NCBI RefSeq assembly: GCF_003061005.1
Contig: NZ_QAIK01000085.1
Span: forward strand, 4,741-50,573
Length of the DNA stretch: 45,833 nt
Direction of reading: 5' to 3'
Origin: Pseudomonas sp. HMWF021
GTDB lineage: Bacteria > Pseudomonadota > Gammaproteobacteria > Pseudomonadales > Pseudomonadaceae
The position numbers and the translations under genes were made by a program. The notes beneath the pieces are model-generated. The model searched no databases, was not told where the DNA came from, and saw only the letters and a list, made by a program, of their open reading frames with translations. Positions 1 through 12,600 of this stretch are shown piece by piece. Position 1 is the first letter of the stretch; every line of letters starts with the position of its first letter.

Positions 1-2
1 TC

Positions 3-608
3 ACCGTCGAGGACCCGGTGGAATACGACCTGCCGGGAATCAGCCAGATTCAGGTCAACGCCAAGATCGACATGACCTTCGCCCTGGCGCTGCGGGCAAT
101 CCTGCGGCAAGACCCGGACATCATCATGATCGGCGAGATCCGCGATCTGGAAACCGCGCAAATCGCCGTGCAGGCCTCGCTCACCGGGCACCTGGTGCTG
201 GCGACGCTGCACACCAACGACGCGGTCTCGGCGGTCAACCGCTTGATCGACATGGGTGTCGAGCCGTTCTTGCTCGCGTCGTCGATGCTCGGTGTATTGG
301 CACAACGCTTGGTGCGACGCCTGTGCAATCAGTGCAAGCAGGAAGACCCGGCGACACCCGGCACTTGGCGCCCGGTCGGTTGCGCCGCCTGCAACCACAC
401 TGGCTACAGCGGTCGCACCGGCATCCACGAATTGTTCTGCATCGACGACGACATTCGCACCCTGATTCACCAGGGGGCGGGGGAGCAGGCCTTGCGTGCG
501 GCGGCGGCCAAGGCCGGGATGTTCAGCCTGCGCGAGGACGGCGAGCGCTGGATTCGCAGCGGCGCCACCGCCCCTGAAGAAATCCTCCGTGTGACCCGGG
601 ACGCCTGA
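3..608 (+). CDS. gspE: Type II secretion ATPase GspE (HxcR-like), 5' end outside the window
   Basis: C-terminal part of a secretion ATPase that powers pseudopilus assembly from the cytoplasmic face of a type II secretion system. The reading frame is open from the first bases of the window, so the start lies upstream. Visible are the GspE/PilB signature around [15 protein letters not shown] (Walker B and Asp box region), the His-box segment LATLHTND, and two CxxC pairs (CNQC, CAAC) forming the zinc-binding C-terminal module typical of GspE. The stop TGA shares one base with the ATG of gspF, so the two are translationally coupled. The neighbouring DING-like and PdtA-like genes suggest the phosphate-regulated Hxc subtype (HxcR) rather than Xcp; this subtype call is inference from gene order. 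PilB is less likely because of the neighbours. Confidence 0.93.
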   Translation, partial: TVEDPVEYDLPGISQIQVNAKIDMTFALALRAILRQDPDIIMIGEIRDLETAQIAVQASLTGHLVLATLHTNDAVSAVNRLIDMGVEPFLLASSMLGVLAQRLVRRLCNQCKQEDPATPGTWRPVGCAACNHTGYSGRTGIHELFCIDDDIRTLIHQGAGEQALRAAAAKAGMFSLREDGERWIRSGATAPEEILRVTRDA

Positions 609-1819
609 TGAATCGCTATCGTTTTGAAGCCGCCGACGCTACCGGCAAGATCGAGTCCGGGCACCTGGAGGCGGACAGCCAGGGCGCGGCGTTCGGCGTG
701 TTGCGCAGCCGTGGTTTGACCGCGTTGTCGGTGCACAAGGAAAGCAACGTCGCCCAGCATGGCGGCGGTGGCTTGTTCAGTGCGCGGATGTCGGACAACG
801 ACCTGGCCTGGGCCACCCGGCAACTGGCGAGTCTGCTCGGCGCCAGTCTGCCGCTGGAAGCAGCGCTCAGCGCGACGGTGGAGCAGGCCGAGAAAAAACA
901 CATCGCCCACACCCTCAGCGCAGTACGCGCCGATGTGCGCAGCGGCATGCGTCTGGCGGAGTCGCTGGCTGCGCGGCCACGGGATTTTCCAGAGATCTAC
1001 CGCGCGTTGATCGCTGCGGGGGAGGAGTCCGGCGATCTGGCGCAGGTGATGGAGCGGCTGGCGGATTACATCGAGGAACGCAACAACCTGCGCGGCAAGA
1101 TCCTCACCGCGTTTATCTATCCCGGTGTGGTCGGGCTGGTGTCGATCGGCATCGTGATTTTTTTGCTCAGCTACGTGGTGCCGCAGGTGGTCAGCGCCTT
1201 TTCCCAGGCGCGGCAGGACTTGCCGGGGCTGACGTTGGCGATGCTCACCGCCAGTGATTTCATTCGGGCGTGGGGCTGGTTGTGTGCGGCAGTGATCGCA
1301 GGCGCGTTCTGGAGCTGGCGCCTGTACCTGCGCAATCCGGCGGCACGTTTGAGTTGGCATCATCGGGTGCTGAAACTGCCGCTGATCGGACGGTTCGTGT
1401 TGGGCCTGAACACTGCGCGATTCGCCTCGACCCTGGCGATTCTCGGCGGTGCCGGGGTGCCGCTGTTGCGCGCGTTGGAGGCGGCGCGGCAGACGTTATC
1501 CAATGATCGACTCAGCCTTAGCGTCAGCGACGCCACGGCCAAGGTTCGCGAAGGGGTGAACCTCGCGGCGGCGTTGCGGGTGGAGAACGTGTTTCCGCCG
1601 GTGCTGATTCACCTGATCGCCAGCGGCGAGAAAACCGGCGCACTGCCGCCGATGCTCGAACGGGCGGCGCAAACGCTGTCCCGCGATATCGAACGGCGGG
1701 CAATGGGCATGACCGCGTTGCTCGAACCGCTGATGATTGTGGTGATGGGTGGGGTGGTGCTGGTGATTGTGATGGCGGTGTTGTTGCCGATCATTGAGAT
1801 CAACCAGTTGGTGCAGTAG
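608..1819 (+). CDS. gspF: Type II secretion inner-membrane platform protein GspF (HxcS-like)
   Basis: 403-residue polytopic inner-membrane protein, the usual GspF length. Two T2SSF repeats are visible, about residues 70-193 and 270-395, each with the conserved acidic GE segment (AAGEESGDL; ASGEKTGAL). Hydrophobic segments lie near residues 165-192, 215-235 and 370-396. GspF is the core platform protein linking the GspE ATPase to the pseudopilus. The ATG overlaps the gspE stop by one base. It is the last secretion gene of the operon in this window, and a REP pair follows its stop by 24 bases. The HxcS subtype is inferred from context only. Confidence 0.93.
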   Translation: MNRYRFEAADATGKIESGHLEADSQGAAFGVLRSRGLTALSVHKESNVAQHGGGGLFSARMSDNDLAWATRQLASLLGASLPLEAALSATVEQAEKKHIAHTLSAVRADVRSGMRLAESLAARPRDFPEIYRALIAAGEESGDLAQVMERLADYIEERNNLRGKILTAFIYPGVVGLVSIGIVIFLLSYVVPQVVSAFSQARQDLPGLTLAMLTASDFIRAWGWLCAAVIAGAFWSWRLYLRNPAARLSWHHRVLKLPLIGRFVLGLNTARFASTLAILGGAGVPLLRALEAARQTLSNDRLSLSVSDATAKVREGVNLAAALRVENVFPPVLIHLIASGEKTGALPPMLERAAQTLSRDIERRAMGMTALLEPLMIVVMGGVVLVIVMAVLLPIIEINQLVQ

Positions 1820-1842
1820 CTGCGATTGATGTTGTCTGCCCG

Positions 1843-1946
1843 GGCCCCATCGCTGGCAAGCCGGCTCCCACAGGGGGCAGTGTTGTTAATGCGATCTGTG
1901 TCACAACATCAATACCTGTGGGAGCTGGCTTGCCAGCGATAGGGCC
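1843..1946. repeat. REPIN, family B (inverted pair)
   Basis: Two inverted copies of the family-B REP arm. The left copy carries CATCGCTGGCAAGCCGGCTC and the right carries GAGCTGGCTTGCCAGCGAT; each is followed by GGG/CCC tails and they are separated by about 40 bases. The pair starts 24 bases after the gspF stop and could act as a transcript end or RNA-stabilising hairpin. A 71-codon open frame that begins inside it (1918) is not believed to be a gene. Confidence 0.85.
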
Positions 1947-2307
1947 ATGCAGAACAACAAATAATTCAGACTTTTTTCCAAGGCTTCAGCATCACCCGAG
2001 TCAGGTTTCCCCCATCCTCGGGTTCTCCTTTCTGTCATCTGCAACCACCCCGCAACGGCTGCAGCCAATTTCAGTCAAACCCACGATCCAGACCCCTCGC
2101 CATCCCCCGCAAACACCCGAGAAAACCCGCTGAAAAACCCCACGCAGCTCCCGAGGTTTTTTCCTTTATCTGTCACCGGAAACTGCGAATTTCTCAGTGC
2201 GACTTAACCAAGGCCACCGCTAGCGAGGGTCGACGGTGAGTCCTCCCAGTGTCATGCAAGACCCCCGAAAACCTGTGTCCACAAACCAGTTGAAAAGGAG
2301 ATTCTTC
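1947..2307 (+). other. Gene-free leader upstream of the DING/PstS-like gene
   Basis: No credible gene is seen. The stretch contains an inverted repeat ACCCGAG (1994-2000) / CTCGGGT (2017-2023), an A-rich/T-rich pair GAAAAACC (2132-2139) / GGTTTTTTC (2155-2163), and two isolated Pho-box-like half sites, CTGTCAT at 2032 and CTGTCAC at 2170. Neither half site has a convincing partner at the usual 11-base period, so phosphate control is plausible from the genes but not shown by this sequence. Confidence 0.4.
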
Positions 2308-3420
2308 ATGTTCAAGCGCACTCTGATCGCCGCGTCCCTGACCGTCGCCGCTCTGGCTTCCGCTCAAGCCATGGCCGTCACCGGTGGTGGTGCAACTCTG
2401 CCAGCTTCTCTGTACAAAGGTTCGGCCGACAGCATCCTGCCTGCCAACTTCAGCTACGCGGCCATCGGCAGCGGCGGTGGCAAGACCGCTTTCCTGACCA
2501 ACAACCCGGCCGGTTTCAGCACCACCGGCACCGTGCACTTCGCCGGTAGCGACTCGATCCTGAGCGCTTCGGAAATCAGCACCTACAACACCACCTACGG
2601 CGCTTCGTACGGCCCGCTGATTCAACTGCCTTCGGTGGCCACTTCGGTTGCCATCCCGTACAAAAAAGCCGGCCAGACCGCGCTGAACCTGACCAGCGCT
2701 CAGTTGTGCGATGCGTTCTCCGGTGCCAAAACCACGTGGGGCCAGCTGCTCGGCACGACCGACACCACGCCGATTCGCGTTGTTTACCGCAACGTTTCCA
2801 GCGGCACTTCGGAAATCCTCAGCCGTCACTTGAACTCGGTCTGCCCGACTCAGTTCGCCACCAACTCCACCTTCACCAACGCTCGTCTGCCAGCCGGTTC
2901 GGCGCTGCCGTCGAACTGGGTTGGCGTCGCCAACACGTCCGATGTCGCCACTGCCGTGAACGCGGTTGACGGCTCGATCGGTTATGTCGGTCCGGACGGT
3001 GTCGACGCTACCAGCAACGCTGTTGTTGCTCGCGTCAACGGTGTTCAGCCAACTTCGCTCAACGTCACCCTGGCACTGTCGTCGGTGTCCGCTCCTTCGA
3101 CCCCGGCCCAGGCTGCAAACCCTGCCAACTGGTCGCCCGTGGTGGCTAACCCGGCTTCGGGTTACAAACTGGCTGCCTACACCAACTTCATCTTCGGTCA
3201 GTGCTACAAGGACGCAGCCGTGGCCGCGGACGTCAAAGCCTTCCTGACTCAGCACTACAGCAACCCGGGCAACAACACTGCGACTCAGGCTCACAAGTTC
3301 GTCGCCGTGCCTAACGCCTGGAAAACCGCTGTTACCGCCAACTTCATCACCAACACTTCGGGCAACAACCTGGACATCAACAACGCCAGCGTCTGCAACG
3401 CTATCGGTCGTCCTTTGTAA
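2308..3420 (+). CDS. Secreted DING/PstS-like phosphate-binding protein
   Basis: 370-residue exported protein. An Sec signal peptide (MFKRTLIAASLTVAALASA..AMA, about 23 residues) precedes a mature start VTGGGATLPASLY, close to the GGGATLPxxLY start of Pseudomonas DING proteins and PstS-type phosphate binders. Further family-like segments are IGSGGGKTAFL, HFAGSDS, PYKKAG and the RNVSSGTSEI loop that contacts phosphate in this fold. The start at 2308 is preceded by AAAAGGAG at 2293-2300; a longer frame from 2236 lacks this and the signal peptide. DING/Lap-type proteins are known substrates of the Hxc type II system, so secretion by the genes just upstream is a reasonable inference. Its role would be phosphate scavenging or phosphatase activity outside the cell. 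Which DING/Lap subgroup it belongs to cannot be settled here. Confidence 0.85.
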   Translation: MFKRTLIAASLTVAALASAQAMAVTGGGATLPASLYKGSADSILPANFSYAAIGSGGGKTAFLTNNPAGFSTTGTVHFAGSDSILSASEISTYNTTYGASYGPLIQLPSVATSVAIPYKKAGQTALNLTSAQLCDAFSGAKTTWGQLLGTTDTTPIRVVYRNVSSGTSEILSRHLNSVCPTQFATNSTFTNARLPAGSALPSNWVGVANTSDVATAVNAVDGSIGYVGPDGVDATSNAVVARVNGVQPTSLNVTLALSSVSAPSTPAQAANPANWSPVVANPASGYKLAAYTNFIFGQCYKDAAVAADVKAFLTQHYSNPGNNTATQAHKFVAVPNAWKTAVTANFITNTSGNNLDINNASVCNAIGRPL

Positions 3421-3441
3421 GCTCGCGCTGTCGTAACACCG

Positions 3442-3476
3442 ATGACGGCAACCTTCGGGTTGCCGTCATTTTTTTT
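3442..3476 (+). terminator. Rho-independent terminator after the DING-like gene
   Basis: A perfect 12-bp stem ATGACGGCAACC / GGTTGCCGTCAT with a stable TTCG loop is followed by seven T residues. It lies 21 bases after the stop and separates the DING-like gene from the giant exoprotein gene. Confidence 0.95.
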
Positions 3477-3623
3477 GGCCCGGATACACGCCGAACATGA
3501 AGTTTGTGTGACATCCGTTCGGTCGCGCCCCTCGCCAACGGCCTATGTCGTAACAGCAGGTTTTTGCAGGCCTGCGGCATCTTTGGCAACCAAAGTGTGG
3601 CAATCAAAAAGGATCTCGTAGTG

Positions 3624-6600
3624 ATGCTCGCTCGCCCATCCCGTCGTCGTACCCACGTTCTGTCCTCCAAGCGCCAAACCGTCGAGCCGTCGCTTTGGCT
3701 GCTCAAACCGTTGGCGCACGCGGTGGCGTTGTGTCTGGTGGCGGGCAGTGCGCAGGCGCAGACGGCGTTCAGTTCGAGCTGGTTTGCTGCCAAAGGTGCG
3801 GCGCAGCAGGCTGCAGCAGCGCGTCCGAGCGTTGGCGGGTTGCCGGGGATGACACCGCCATTGGCCCAACAGCAAAAAGCCAATCAGCAATTGCAGCGCT
3901 CGATTCAGACCTTGAATAACACGGTCGCGGCGATTGCTGCGCAACAGGCGGCGCAGGCTGCCGGGCGCGCAGCGGCGCTGGGCACGGTGCAGTTTGTGCC
4001 GGACGGCCTGGGCGAGGGTGGCTTGAAGGTCGACAACAGCCTGACTCAAGGCTGGCAGAACGCGAAGGGCCCGCAGCAGACCCAGGTCGATGGCAAAACC
4101 ACAGTGACAATCGAGCAGACCGCCGACAAGGCCATTCTCAACTGGGAAACCTTCAACGTCGGTCGCAATACCACGGTCGATTTCGCCCAGCAGTCTAACT
4201 GGGCGGTGCTCAACCGGGTCAACGACCCGACTGCCCGGGCCAGCCAGATTCAAGGCCAGATCAAGGGCAACGGCACGGTGATGCTGATCAACCGCAACGG
4301 CATAGTGTTCAGCGGCAGCAGCCAAGTCAACGTGCGCAACCTGGTGGCCGCTGCCGCCAACATCACCGATATCCAGTTCCGTGATCGGGGTCTGTATTTC
4401 GACAGCACCGGCACCCAGCCGACGTTCACCGATGCCGCCGGCAAGGTGTTGGTCGAACGCGGTGCCTCCATCGACACCCACAAGCCGGCATCGTCTACCG
4501 CTGCCGGTGGTTATGCCTTGCTGCTCGGCAGCGACGTACAGAACGACGGCAACATCAACACCACCAAGGGCCAGACCGTGCTGGCGGCCGGCGACCGTTT
4601 CTACATCCGCAAAGGCTCGGGCACCGAAGGCAATGCGCTGTCCACCACATTCGGCAGCGAAGTCATTCCGGGCTTCAAGGCCGGTGCCGTTACGGGAAAA
4701 GTCACTAACAACGGCTTGATCCAGTCCGCCACCGGCGACATCACTCTGAGCGGTCACGAGGTGGTGCAGAGCGGTGTCTTGCTCGCCAGCACATCAGTGG
4801 CGACGCGGGGCACGATTCACCTCACCAACCCGAGCACCGACAACAACGGCAGCGTGACGCTGGGGCAGGGTAGTGCGACGGCGATCATGCTCGACAGCAG
4901 CGACCTGACCGCCCTCGACAGCCAGCATCAGGCCGCGCTGACGGGCGTCACGGCCAACAACCGGATCCGTGGCGATCAGTCACGCGTCGAGATTCAGAGC
5001 GGCGGCAGTGTCGAGTTCCAGAACGGCTCGATCACCCTGGCCACCGGCGGCCAGGTTGCGGTCAGCGCACAGCGCCGCAGCCTGGTGCGCGACGGCGCGA
5101 TGATCGATGTGTCCGGTGCCCTCGGCGTCAAAGTGGCGATGGAAAACAACAGCATCAAGATCAACGTGCAAGGCAACGAGCAGCGCGATGCCTCGGTCAA
5201 CCGCGAGAAAGGCGCGCTCAACAGCAACGACATCTGGGTCGATGTGCGCGAGCTGGTGCATGTGCCGGCCGGCACCAACGGCTACGCCACGGATCGCTGG
5301 TACACCGCCGGTGGCCTGTTGGAAGTCGGTGGTTATCTCGGCACTCAGGGCCACAGCGTCGGCGAATGGATGGCCCAGGGCGGCACGGTGAGTTTTGCCG
5401 GCAACGACGTGGTCACGGAAAAAGGCTCGTTGATCAACCTGTCCGGCGGCACCCTGGATGTGCAGAGCGGCGAGATCCGTCAGAGCTGGCTGCGCGGCGC
5501 CGACGGCAAGTTGTATGAAGTGTCGCGCGCGCCGGGGGACCTGCTCTACAGCGGCCTGTACAAAGGCTATGAAGACAGCAGCGAACGCTGGGGCCAGACC
5601 CGTTATTACTACAGCCCGCTGATTGCCCCGCGCTCGCGTTTCGAGTCGGGTTACACCGTGGGCCGCGATGCCGGGCAACTGGTGATCGCCACGGCCAACG
5701 CCGTACTCGACGGGCAGATGATCGGCGAGGTGTATCAGGGTGAACGGCAGAATCAGGCGCCGAAAGCGGTGCTCGACGGCTATCAGCAGAGCCAGACCGC
5801 AATGGCCCGGCGTGCGCAGTTGATCGTCGGCAGTTACGACCCGACCTTCGTCGCGGCGTCGAATGGCCTGCTCTACACCCTCGATCCATTGCTCGATCAG
5901 GTGCAAATCGGTGGCGCGCGCCCGGTTGCCGGAAATGATCTGGACCTCACCGGCGCGGTGTCCGATACCCGCAAGGGCAAGCTGTATCTTGATAACGATC
6001 AGCTCAACGGGTTCCGCCTCGGTGCGCTCAAGGTTTCGGCCAAGGATCAGATCGCCGTTGACGCTGCGCTTACGGTCGATAGCGGTGGCGACATCACCCT
6101 GTACGCCCCGGATGTGCAGGTCGGCGCCGACCTGACCGCTCGCGGTGGCAGTCTGCGTCTGGGCAACGTACTCAATCAGTTCAATGGTGGCGCAAACACC
6201 GACACGCGCCTGGCGGCCAAAGCTGAAAAAACCACGCAAACCCGCATCGCCGAGGGCGTGCATCTCGACACCCGAGGGCTGTGGAGCAACCTGCGCACCA
6301 ACCCGGACGATAACGCCAGCCTCGCGTATCTGAACGGTGGCCTGATATCGATCCGCAGCAGCGGTGATATCGACGTCGCTGCCGGCAGCCTGCTCGACGT
6401 TTCTTCCGGTGGCGCGGTACTCGCCAATGGCAAGACCCGGGGTGGCAAGGGTGGTGATCTGACGCTGGAGTCCAGTGCGATTTCCGCGCCGGGCACATCG
6501 CATCTGAACCTCGATGGCGAACTGCGCGGTTATGGCGTCACGGGCGGCGGCACCTTGACAGTGCAGGCCAACAGGATTCTCGTCGGCCAGACGGATAAAG

Positions 6601-9600
6601 CCCTGGCAGACAATACCCTGCAACTGTCCACCGACCTGTTCAGCAAGGGGTTCTCCGCCTACAACCTGATCGGTCTCAACGGGCTCGACGTTGCCGAAGG
6701 CGCCGCAATTGATGTGACCCTGCCGGTGTACCGTTTCGGTGATGCGGCACCCAACCAGGTCAGTGGCGTCAATCCGCGCACGGCGCTGGAATTGTGGACA
6801 CCGACGCTGTTCCAGGAAAACCCGACCAAGGGCGTGCTGACCCAACGCGCCGGCGCCAGCCTGACCCTGCAAGGTGGCGCGACGCTGGTCGGGCTGATCG
6901 ACGCGGCCAACAGCCCCCTGACCCTGGGCCGTGGCTCGCGCATCAGCGTCGACCCGGGGCAGAGCATCAAGCTGCGCGGTGCCGGGCAGATCACTGTCGA
7001 CGGTGAACTGAATGCCTGGGGCGGCACGATCGATATTCGTCAGCAACAATTCGGCTCGATCCAGCCGGCCACTTCGATTCAAACGGCTGATCCGAGCGCA
7101 CATGACCGCTCGATCTGGATCGGCGAGCAGGCCGTGCTGGATGTCGCCGGGCGTGCGAATACGGCGACCGACACCCTGGGCCGCACTTACGGGCAGGTCG
7201 GCAAGGGCGGCAGCCTCATCATCGGCGGCGAGATCGATGCGAAACTGGCAACCGCCACGGCCGCCGATGCCTACGTGATTGTGCGTCCGGGCGCGCGGCT
7301 GGATGCCTCGGGCACCGAGGCTGTTCTGGATATCGCCGGTCAAGGCCCGACGCGTATCGCAACGGACGGCGGGCGCATCAGTTTGAGTTCCTATAACGGT
7401 CTTTTCGTTGAAGGCAACTTGCGTGCGGCGGCGGGTGGCGTCGGGGCGGCCGGTGGTCGTCTGGAACTGGCGCTGGAGACGCCGTTGTATTCCGATTCGG
7501 CGAGCAACGCGGTGCGCTCGCCGAGGGAAATGATCATTGGTCAAGCGGCAGAAAACGAGCTGCTGCCCGCGAACCTGCAACCCGGCGAAGGCGCCGATGG
7601 CTTGCGTTACGGTCAAGCCCGTCTGAGTGCCGATGGCTTGATGACGGGCGGTTTCGACAATCTCAGCCTGCTGAGCAACGGTCTGTTGTCGTTTGACGGT
7701 GACGTCAATCTGCGCATGAATCAGAGCCTCAGTCTCTTCGCCGCAGCGCTGTCTCTCGCCGAGAATTCCAAAGGCTCGGCACGGGTTGATTTGAGTGCTC
7801 CATACCTGCGTCTGTCAGGGGTGGGCACCTACTTCGCCGGCTTCAACATGATGCGCCCACGGTTGCTCCCTGGCCCGACGGCCCGATCGTCCGATGCAAT
7901 GTTCAATGCCTCCGCGAATTTGTTGGACGTGGGCAATGGCCTGTCCTTCGGGACTCAGGGTTCGATCCTGCAACGGCAGGCGCCGGCCGTTGAATACAGC
8001 CGTCGGGCTTTCGGTCTGGTGAGCCTCGACAGCAGCGGCGACCTGCGCTTCCTCGCGCCGAATGATGGTGCGGAGAAAACCAGGCTGTGGACGCCGGGCG
8101 ACTTGAACCTCGGTGCGGCGCAGATCTATCCCGCCACCGGCATTCAGGCTGAGGTGCGTGCCGGTTATCAGGGCGCCGTCCCGGTTTCCGAACACACCTT
8201 GCGGATCAGCGGCCACGGCGCGGCACCGACTGCGGTGCCGTACTCGGCATTCGGAAAGCTGATTTTTTCCGCCGCGTACATCGAACAGGGCGGTGTCTTG
8301 CGTGCACCGCTGGGCAAGATCGTATTGGGTGACGATTTGCTCAGCACCACTCACGAGGTTCGTCTTCTGCCGGGCAGTCTGACTTCGGTCAGCGGTGCCG
8401 GCCTGGTCATGCCATACGGTGGCACCACGGACGGTATCGACTATCGCTATAACGGCAAATCCGTGGTGCTCGACGGCATCTCCGGCGAAACATCAGGCGT
8501 GTCGATCGGCACGCAGTTCGCCGATGTGCAAAGCGGTGCGGTCATCGACCTGTCCGGCGGTGGCGATCTGCGTGGCGCCGGTTTCGTGTCCGGTCGCGGG
8601 GGTTCCACCGATGCACGTTTCAACCCGCTGGTGCGCACTGCGACTGACGGCACCTTCAGCCTGCCGGGGCTGGCGAGCAACCCGGTGTATGCCATCGTGC
8701 CCGGCAACCAGAGCAGCTACGCGCCGATGCTGGCCGAAGCGGGTGCGGGCGATCCGCGCATTGGCCAGCAGATCACTATTGGCGCTGGTGTGCCGGGGTT
8801 GGCGGCGGGTACTTACACACTGTTGCCGTCAACGTTTGCCCTGATGCCTGGTGCGTTCCGGGTTGAGGTAAACGGTCAGGCAGCACCCGGCGTGACAACG
8901 GGGGCGTTGCCACTGCGCAATGGTTCATGGACCAGCAGCGGGCAGATGTCGATCGCCAATACCGGCCTGCGTGACAGCCTGGCCAGTCAGGTGATTCTCA
9001 CGTCAGCCGATGTGTTGCGTCGTTACTCGCAGTACAACGAAACCGGTTTCTCTCAATTCATCCAGAGCGACGCCGCCCGGCGCGGTGTGCCGCGTGCGCT
9101 GGCACCCATGGACGGCAAGACACTGGATCTGCGCCTGGCCTCCGGCGGCAAGCAAGACATCGCTTTGCAGTTCAACGGGCGCACGCTGTTCGAGGCTGCC
9201 GAGGGCGGCATGGCCGGCACAGCGGTGGTACGTGGCGGCAACGCCGGGAGCAGCTTCGAGATACTGGGCGCGGGCCGTCCATCGACACCGGGTTTCAACG
9301 GTGTGTCGCTGTACGCCGACACGCTCAACAGCCTCAACGCGGGGCGGCTGACCATCGGTGCGATGCCGAATGTCTTGTACAACACGACCGCTAACATCAT
9401 CGGCTTCCTGGGCGCGAGTCAAAGTATTGTCTTGCGTGAAGGGGCGATTCTGTCTGCGCCGCAGGTTTTGCTGCGTACCACGTCAACGCTTGGCGGCATC
9501 ACGGTCGAGGCGGGAGGCGGGATCAATACGCTGGGGCGTGGCAACGTGGCCTACGACTCGCTGGCCGGTTACGTTTATGAGCCGAAAGGTTCCAGCCTGT

Positions 9601-12600
9601 TGGTCGTTTCCAACGGCTGGACCAATGTGCTGGCGCCGGAAGCGGCCAGCGGCATCAGCGGCGCGGGCAGCATCCGGATCGGCACTTGCGCAGCGAGTGC
9701 GTGCAACAATCCGGCCCTGCTGTATTCGAACGGCAGTATCACGGCCGCTACGGATAACCAGTTCGAACTCGGTGAAACGGTGCGTTTCGGCACCCGTCAT
9801 CTGGCATTGTCGGTCGGCTCGGTCAATACCGGCAGCGCCGAAGCACTTGCAGCGGCGGGCAGCCGCGTGCCCGCCGGCCTCACGCTCAACCAGAACGTAC
9901 TCGACCGCTTGCTGCGCGGTGATACGCAGTTTGCCGCGCCGGCCCTGGAAACCCTGAGCCTGACCACTCGCGACGCCTTCAATTTCTACGGCAGCGTGAG
10001 CCTCGACACGATCGATCCACAGACCGGTCAGAGCAAACTGCAGAACCTGGCACTGGTCACCCCGGCGATCTACGGTCTGGGCGATGCCAACGATGTGGCG
10101 AGCATTCGTACTGCCAACCTGATCTGGAACGGCGCTACCCAGAGCCCTGGCGCTGTCATCACGGGTGGTGCGGGCACCGGCAGCGGCACGCTGGACATTC
10201 AGGCCCAGCGGATCGAGCTGGGTTACGGCCCGATGCCTCAGGCCAGCGGCCTGGATCAGAACAATCGTCTGGCGCTGGGTTTCGCCAACGTCAACCTCAG
10301 CGCCAGCGAGCGCATCACCGCCAATCACAAGGGCAGCCTGGCGGTGTATCAGGAGCAGGGCGCGTACGATCCGCTCAAGGGTTACAGCTACAGCGGCGGC
10401 AATCTGAACCTGCGCACGCCGTTGCTCACCGGTGAGGCGGCATCGGTCAGCCTGCTCAAGGCTGGCAACAGCCTGACGCTCAGCGGCGCCGCGGCTACCG
10501 GGGTGGCCAATGCCTTGGGTGCGGAGTTGAATCTTGAAGCCCGCGATATCGTGCTGGACAGCCGTATCGCCTTGGCCAGCGGCAAGCTGACGGTGAAATC
10601 CGAAGGCGATTTGACCCTCGGCGGCAATTCCGTGCTGGATCTGGCCGGGCGGACCTTGCCGTTCAACGATGTCAGCAAATACAGCTGGGGCGGCGACGTA
10701 TCGCTGTACAGCGCCAACGGCAATATCGGTCAGGCTGCGGGCTCGCGGATCGATCTGTCGGCGAAGAACAATCAGGCCGGTAACCTCAGTGTCGTCGCAC
10801 TGGCCGATGCGGCCGGGATGGTCGATCTGCAAGGCGAGATTGTCGGCGGCAGCAGCGGTTACTACGACGCCGGCGGCACCTTGGTGCCGTACAAGGCCGG
10901 TGGCGTGGACATTCGCGCGCAGCGCCTGGGTGGTGACGCGTCTGAGCAGTTTGCCGCACTCAACCAGCGCTTGAACGCAGGTCAGGTGTTCGGCAGCCGC
11001 AGCCTGCAGCTCAAGCAAGGCAACCTGGTGATCGGCGACGGCCTCAAGGCCGGTGAGGTCAATGTGTCGGTGGACAATGGCAGCCTGACGGTGGCCGGTC
11101 TGATCGACGCCAGTGGCGAGCGTGTCGGCAGCATTCGTCTGTCGGCGAAAAATGGTCTGACCCTGGCGGGCAGCAGCGTACTCGATGCCCATGGTCGCGT
11201 GCTGCGTGTCGACAGCTACGGCAAGATCATCGATGCGCCGAACCGTGCCACGGTCGAACTGAATTCCGGCGATGGTTTGCTCACGTTGGGCAGCGGCGCG
11301 CGTATCGACCTGCGCCACGGCACCGATGCCGTTTCCGGTTTCTTCGCCGGGCAGCACGATGGAATACTGCGCGGCACGCTGGAGCTGAACGCGCCGCGTC
11401 TGGGCAGCAATGACATCGCCATCGACGCCAGCGGTGTGTTGACCATTCAGGGTGCGCGGTCCATCGGCCTGAACGGTTTGCGCCGCTATACGGATGCCCG
11501 CGAGGGTGTCGATCAGGCGGTCAGTGGCCGGCCGTATCAAGTCATCGATCAAGCCATGCTCGAACGCATTCACGGCGACAGCAACAACTTTATCAACGCC
11601 GCACTGGGCAACAACGATCTGCTGCAACGCAGGCTCGCCGGGTTGAACAACGCCACGTATGCCGATGCGTTCCATCTGCGGCCCGGTGTGGAGATCGCCA
11701 GCAAGACGGCTGACGGTGATCTGGTGGTGGAGGGCGATCTGGATTTGTCCGGTTATCGCTACGCCAGTCTCAATCCGCACACACAGTTGAACCCCTCTGT
11801 ATATGGTTCCGGGGAAGCGGGCAGCCTGGTGATTCGTGCCGGTGGCAACCTCGATATTTACGGCAGCATCAATGACGGCTTCGCGCCGCCACCGGAAACC
11901 CAGGACGATGCCGGCTGGAAACTGATTGCCGGTGTGCAGCCGTTCGGCGGCGATCTGATCGTGCCGGGCAGCGGAGTGACGCTGGCCGAGGGCACGCAGT
12001 TTCCGGTGGGCGCGACGCTCAATTACGACGTGACGATTCAGGGCGCGAGACTGGCCAGTGGCACGTTGCTGCCGACCCAGGCGGTACTGGGCGAGGCGTA
12101 CACGTTCAGCGCCGGCACTGTGCTGGCGGGGGCTATCCATGATGCCAACGGAAATCTGTTGTATGCGGCGGGAACGGTGCTCAGCGAAAGTGTGACGTTG
12201 CCGGCGAACACTCGCCTGGGTGCCGGTATCCGCCTGAACAAGGCGACGAGCCTGCAGGCCACGACCTGGCCCAGGGGCGTGCCGCTGCCAGGGGTTTTCG
12301 ACCTCGATCTTTTGACGGTTTCCGGTGTGAAGCTGAGCAGCTCGCTGGCCTTGCTGCGCGGCTCGCTGATTCCTTCGATGACGGATGTAAAGCTTGCCGA
12401 TGGCACTTCGCTGATCGAACTGCGTCCGTTCGCGGGTGACCAGCAAGGCAAGAACTGGGCGGTGGCGAGCATGCTGCCATCGGGCAGTGCGTCGTGGTCG
12501 ATGCGCGTGGTAGCGGGTGCGGATATTGATTCAGCCGACAGCCGTGTCGTGAAACCGGTGACCCGCGAGGGTGATCTGCGGCTGGCCGATACTCATTACG

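Noticed and set aside
1918..2133. 71-codon frame after gspF
   Set aside because: It starts inside a REP arm and has no ribosome site or recognisable sequence.
2032..2187. Pho box upstream of the DING-like gene
   Set aside because: Only isolated half sites (CTGTCAT at 2032, CTGTCAC at 2170) were found; the second half at 11-base spacing does not match in either case.
4980..7616. Long antisense frame of 878 codons
   Set aside because: It lies wholly within the exoprotein gene, has the composition of a reverse-strand shadow in high-GC DNA, and shows no motif or ribosome site. The same applies to the 987-codon antisense frame at 9483-12446.
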